In this document: positions 61,549-64,000 of the stretch, piece by piece
Numbering within the stretch: the first letter of the stretch is position 1
Layout: each line of letters begins with the position of its first letter
Origin: JAJPHW01 sp963799065
GTDB taxonomy: Bacteria > Acidobacteriota > Terriglobia > Terriglobales > Acidobacteriaceae
DNA: 64,000 nt
Direction of reading: 5' to 3'
Assembly: GCA_963799065.1 (NCBI GenBank)
Contig: CAWCVJ010000001.1
Location: 2,666,001-2,730,000 of the forward strand
Made by a program: the position numbers and the translations under genes
The notes under the pieces: model-generated
What the model was told of the DNA's origin: nothing
Seen by the model: only the letters and a program-made list of their open reading frames with translations
Database searches by the model: none

Positions 61549-63126
61549 GTGTGCGCCACATTCGTGGCGCCAGCGGTTGCCCAGCATGAGCATCCCGCAG
61601 GTGATCCCAGCAAACTCGGCAAGGTGAGCTTCCCCATTTCCTGCGAACCATCGGTTCAACCGCAATTTAGCAGCGCAGTGGCCATGCTCCATTCGTTTTG
61701 GTATGAGAAAGCCGGCGATACGTTCGCAGCGGTCGCGCAAAAAGATCCTGCCTGCGGCATGGCCTATTGGGGAATTGCCATGACGAACTACCATCAGGTC
61801 TGGCAAGCGCCCGGCCCGGCTGACCTTAACGCAGGCGCGGCCGCAGCGGAAAAAGCCAAGCTCGTTAGCGCCAAGACGCAGCGAGAGCGCGACTATATCG
61901 CGGCCATCGATACGTTTTACACTGACGCCGACAAGCTCGACCACCGCACTCGCTCGCTGGCTTATGAGAATGCCATGGCCGAGCTTCAGGCCCGCTACCC
62001 CGACGATCACGAGGCGGCGATATTTCATGCGCTCGCGCTGCTCGCAATCGCGCCCCCCAACGACAAGACGTACGTGAATCAAAGAAAGGCCGGCGCCATC
62101 CTTGAGCCGCTATTTGTCGAACAACCCGAGCACCCCGGCATAGCCCACTACATCATCCACGCTTACGACTACCCGCCGCTGGCGCCGAGGGCTCTGGATG
62201 CCTCCCGGCGTTATGCCGCGATCGCGCCGGACTCACCCCATGCACTGCACATGCCGTCCCACATTTTCACTCGGCTCGGATTGTGGCAGGAATCCATCGA
62301 CTCCAACCTTGCTTCGGCGGCATCGGCGCAGAAAAACAATGCTCCCGGCAACGAGCTTCACGCCAAGGATTACCTGATCTATGCCTATCTCCAGGGCGGC
62401 CAGGATCTGGAGGCGAAAAAAGCACTGGACTCCGCACCAGCGGCTCGTCCTGATGATCCGCAGTACACCAATGCGCTTTACGCTCTCGGTGCTTCCCCCG
62501 CTCGCTATGCCGTGGAGCGGCATGCCTGGTCGGAAGCGGCTGCACTAACGGTTCCGCCAAACACCTTTCCCGGCGGCCGCTGGGCCTGGACCGACGCCAA
62601 CCTGTATTTCGCAAGGGCGCTGGGCGAGTCGCATACTGGCCAGACTGAAGCCGCTCGAAAAGATTTAGTGCAGCTTACATCCCTGCGCGACGCGCTTGTT
62701 CCCACCAACGATACCTACTGGTCTGATCAGATCGACATCCAACGCGAGATCACAGCATCCTGGATAACGTTTGCTGAGGGCCGCCGCGAAGAGGCCTTGC
62801 AGCAAATGCGTTCTGCCGCCGACCACGAGGACAAGACCGACAAGAACAATGTCACTCCCGGAGTCATCCTTCCGGCTCGCGAATTGCTGGGTGACATGCT
62901 GCTCGAGCAAAAGCAGCCCGCGCAAGCGCTGATCGAGTTCGAGGCCACACTGCGCACTGCTCCGAATCGTTTCAACTCTCTTGCCGGCGCGGCACGCGCG
63001 GCCAAGCTGTCGGGCGATAACGAAAAGGCGAAAATGTACTCTGCCAAGCTCGTGGCCATCTGCGCCCATGCCGACGGAGACCGACCGGAGCTGAAAGATG
63101 CTCGCACCTTATTAGCTCAAAAATAA
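61549..63126 (+). CDS. TPR-like secreted protein of unknown function
   Basis: 525 residues from GTG 61549, the first standard start. The in-frame bases before it encode a good signal peptide (ERLSLICIVLLVAVCATFVA), and the stop before it leaves only non-standard codons such as ATT 61507 to start that form. The mature part is helical with TPR-like repeats; HPGIAHYIIHAYD and LHMPSHIFTRLGLWQ are conserved-looking. No enzyme motif was recognised. Confidence 0.72.
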   Translation: MCATFVAPAVAQHEHPAGDPSKLGKVSFPISCEPSVQPQFSSAVAMLHSFWYEKAGDTFAAVAQKDPACGMAYWGIAMTNYHQVWQAPGPADLNAGAAAAEKAKLVSAKTQRERDYIAAIDTFYTDADKLDHRTRSLAYENAMAELQARYPDDHEAAIFHALALLAIAPPNDKTYVNQRKAGAILEPLFVEQPEHPGIAHYIIHAYDYPPLAPRALDASRRYAAIAPDSPHALHMPSHIFTRLGLWQESIDSNLASAASAQKNNAPGNELHAKDYLIYAYLQGGQDLEAKKALDSAPAARPDDPQYTNALYALGASPARYAVERHAWSEAAALTVPPNTFPGGRWAWTDANLYFARALGESHTGQTEAARKDLVQLTSLRDALVPTNDTYWSDQIDIQREITASWITFAEGRREEALQQMRSAADHEDKTDKNNVTPGVILPARELLGDMLLEQKQPAQALIEFEATLRTAPNRFNSLAGAARAAKLSGDNEKAKMYSAKLVAICAHADGDRPELKDARTLLAQK

Positions 63127-63155
63127 ACTTACGGCGATCGCATCCTGTTACACAC

Positions 63156-63183
63156 TTGACTTCGCCTTTCTTTCGCTTACAAT
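63156..63183 (+). promoter_or_regulatory. lexA promoter
   Basis: TTGACT (63156-63161) and TACAAT (63178-63183) are 16 bases apart. The -10 box ends only six bases before the lexA ATG at 63190, so transcription should begin at or next to the start codon. No LexA box of the E. coli CTGT-N8-ACAG type was seen. Confidence 0.6.
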
Positions 63184-63189
63184 GCGTCT

Positions 63190-63810
63190 ATGGCGATCAC
63201 TCGCAGGCAGCGCGAAGTTTACGATTACATCTCTGAATTTGTTACTAAGAACGGCTACTCTCCATCCTTCGACGAAATCGGCAAGGGCCTGGGACTGAGC
63301 TCGCTGGCCACCGTCCATAAGCACATTTCGAATCTTGAAAAAAAGGGCTTGCTCACCCGCGACTACAATCGCAGCCGGTCGATCGACCTGGTGGCCCCTA
63401 AAGGACGGCTCAAGCAGTCGATGGCGGTCAACACTGGCCTGGTGTTGCCTTTGCTGGGACGCATCGCCGCCGGCCAGCCCATTGAGGCGGTGCAGAATCC
63501 TGAGACCATTTCCCTGGCCGACTTCGTGCGCTCCAAAGAAGTGTTTGTGCTGGAGGTGCGCGGCGACTCCATGCAGGACGAACACATTCTCAGCGGCGAC
63601 TACGTGCTGGTCGAAAAGGCCAAGACGGCGCACAACGGAGACATCGTGGTCGCGCTGGTCGACGAAACCGACGCCACCCTCAAACGCTTCTACCGCGAAG
63701 GCGACAACATCCGGCTGCAACCCTCCAACGCCACCATGAAGCCAATCATCGTCCCCGCAGCGACAGTCGCAATCCAGGGCAGAGTGATCGGCGTGTTGCG
63801 GAAGTACTGA
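63190..63810 (+). CDS. lexA: LexA repressor
   Basis: 206 residues. A winged helix-turn-helix (TRRQREVYDYISEFV, then SLATVHKHISNLEKKG) binds DNA; the C-terminal autoprotease has the cleavage bond Ala94-Gly95 (RIAAGQPI), catalytic Ser127 (RGDSMQDEHI) and Lys165 (TLKRFYREG). RecA filaments trigger self-cleavage and release the SOS regulon. The mRNA appears leaderless. Confidence 0.96.
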   Translation: MAITRRQREVYDYISEFVTKNGYSPSFDEIGKGLGLSSLATVHKHISNLEKKGLLTRDYNRSRSIDLVAPKGRLKQSMAVNTGLVLPLLGRIAAGQPIEAVQNPETISLADFVRSKEVFVLEVRGDSMQDEHILSGDYVLVEKAKTAHNGDIVVALVDETDATLKRFYREGDNIRLQPSNATMKPIIVPAATVAIQGRVIGVLRKY

Positions 63811-64000
63811 GTTCCGGGTGCCGGGTGCCACGTTCCTGGGCGTTCTTTGCCAAGGGGCGGGCGCTAGACGAGTGGCCCAATCAAGCCGCACTTTAGCGAG
63901 TGGGACCGAAGCTCTCATCGGCCCGGAATCGTTGTCTGCCCTGAGATCCCCTAACTAAAGGGTTTCCTGCCGTCCACTACAGCAACTACCCGATTGCGCG
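63811..64000. other. Terminal non-coding stretch
   Basis: The last 190 bases hold no open frame, tRNA or clear hairpin I can support; a neighbour may begin beyond the window. Confidence 0.5.

Noticed and set aside
1..64000. CRISPR arrays, rRNA, tRNA, insertion sequences
   Set aside because: No regularly spaced repeats, tRNA-like T-loops, rRNA stretches or transposase motifs were found by reading the window.

Overview
The window is a moderately GC-rich bacterial chromosome segment. Gene content points to an Acidobacteriota member of the Terriglobia (Koribacter or Sulfotelmatobacter-like). The pointers are two VWFA-type secreted proteins of the acidobacterial kind, a seven-repeat SBBP propeller protein, PilZ and type IV pilus genes, and many secreted proteins of unknown function. 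The phylum call is an inference from family content, not from a marker-gene tree. No rRNA, tRNA, CRISPR array, prophage or insertion sequence was recognised.

Layout. 1-2.3 kb: end of an MsbA-like ABC exporter, rapZ and a receiver-PilZ-PilZ protein. 2.5-8.2 kb: a zinc-finger membrane protein and a minor-pilin operon (FimT, PilV, PilW and a very long PilX-like protein) closed by a strong terminator. 8.3-11.8 kb: a DUF3179 membrane protein, a HAD phosphatase, a His-rich zinc-ribbon protein and a TonB-domain protein. 11.9-19.2 kb: pilB-pilT-pilC-pilS-pilR on the minus strand, the motor and its two-component regulator. 19.6-31.9 kb: mutM, a glycosyltransferase, a propeller protein, a VWA pair, a DUF1015 protein, an amidase, a GerMN protein and rph. 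32-36 kb: an aldolase, a photoactive yellow protein (PYP) homologue and unknown secreted proteins. 36-40.1 kb: electron-transfer flavoprotein genes (ETF-QO, etfA, etfB) interrupted by a four-helix-bundle cassette. 40.2-47.2 kb: small proteins, threonine aldolase, a decayed toxin-antitoxin pair, recO, ferredoxin, murB and a frameshifted uracil-DNA glycosylase. 47.4-55.3 kb: a second PYP homologue, then tig-clpP-clpX-lon and a dCTP deaminase. 55.4-57.1 kb: a redoxin/membrane fusion divergent from a TetR gene. 57.1-63.8 kb: ABC-F, bactofilin, msrB, vapBC, a TPR protein and lexA.

The strongest unusual signal is at 8336-9562. A DUF3179 gene is interrupted by one in-frame TGA, exactly where the family has the first Cys of a CxxC pair. 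Directly downstream is a hairpin with a GGUCU loop at the spacing expected of a bacterial SECIS. I read it as a candidate selenoprotein with a UxxC motif. Other items worth attention are the two gapless PYP homologues keeping the chromophore cysteine, a TetR gene whose only plausible start is AUU, a repeat-flanked four-helix-bundle cassette, and an apparently leaderless lexA.
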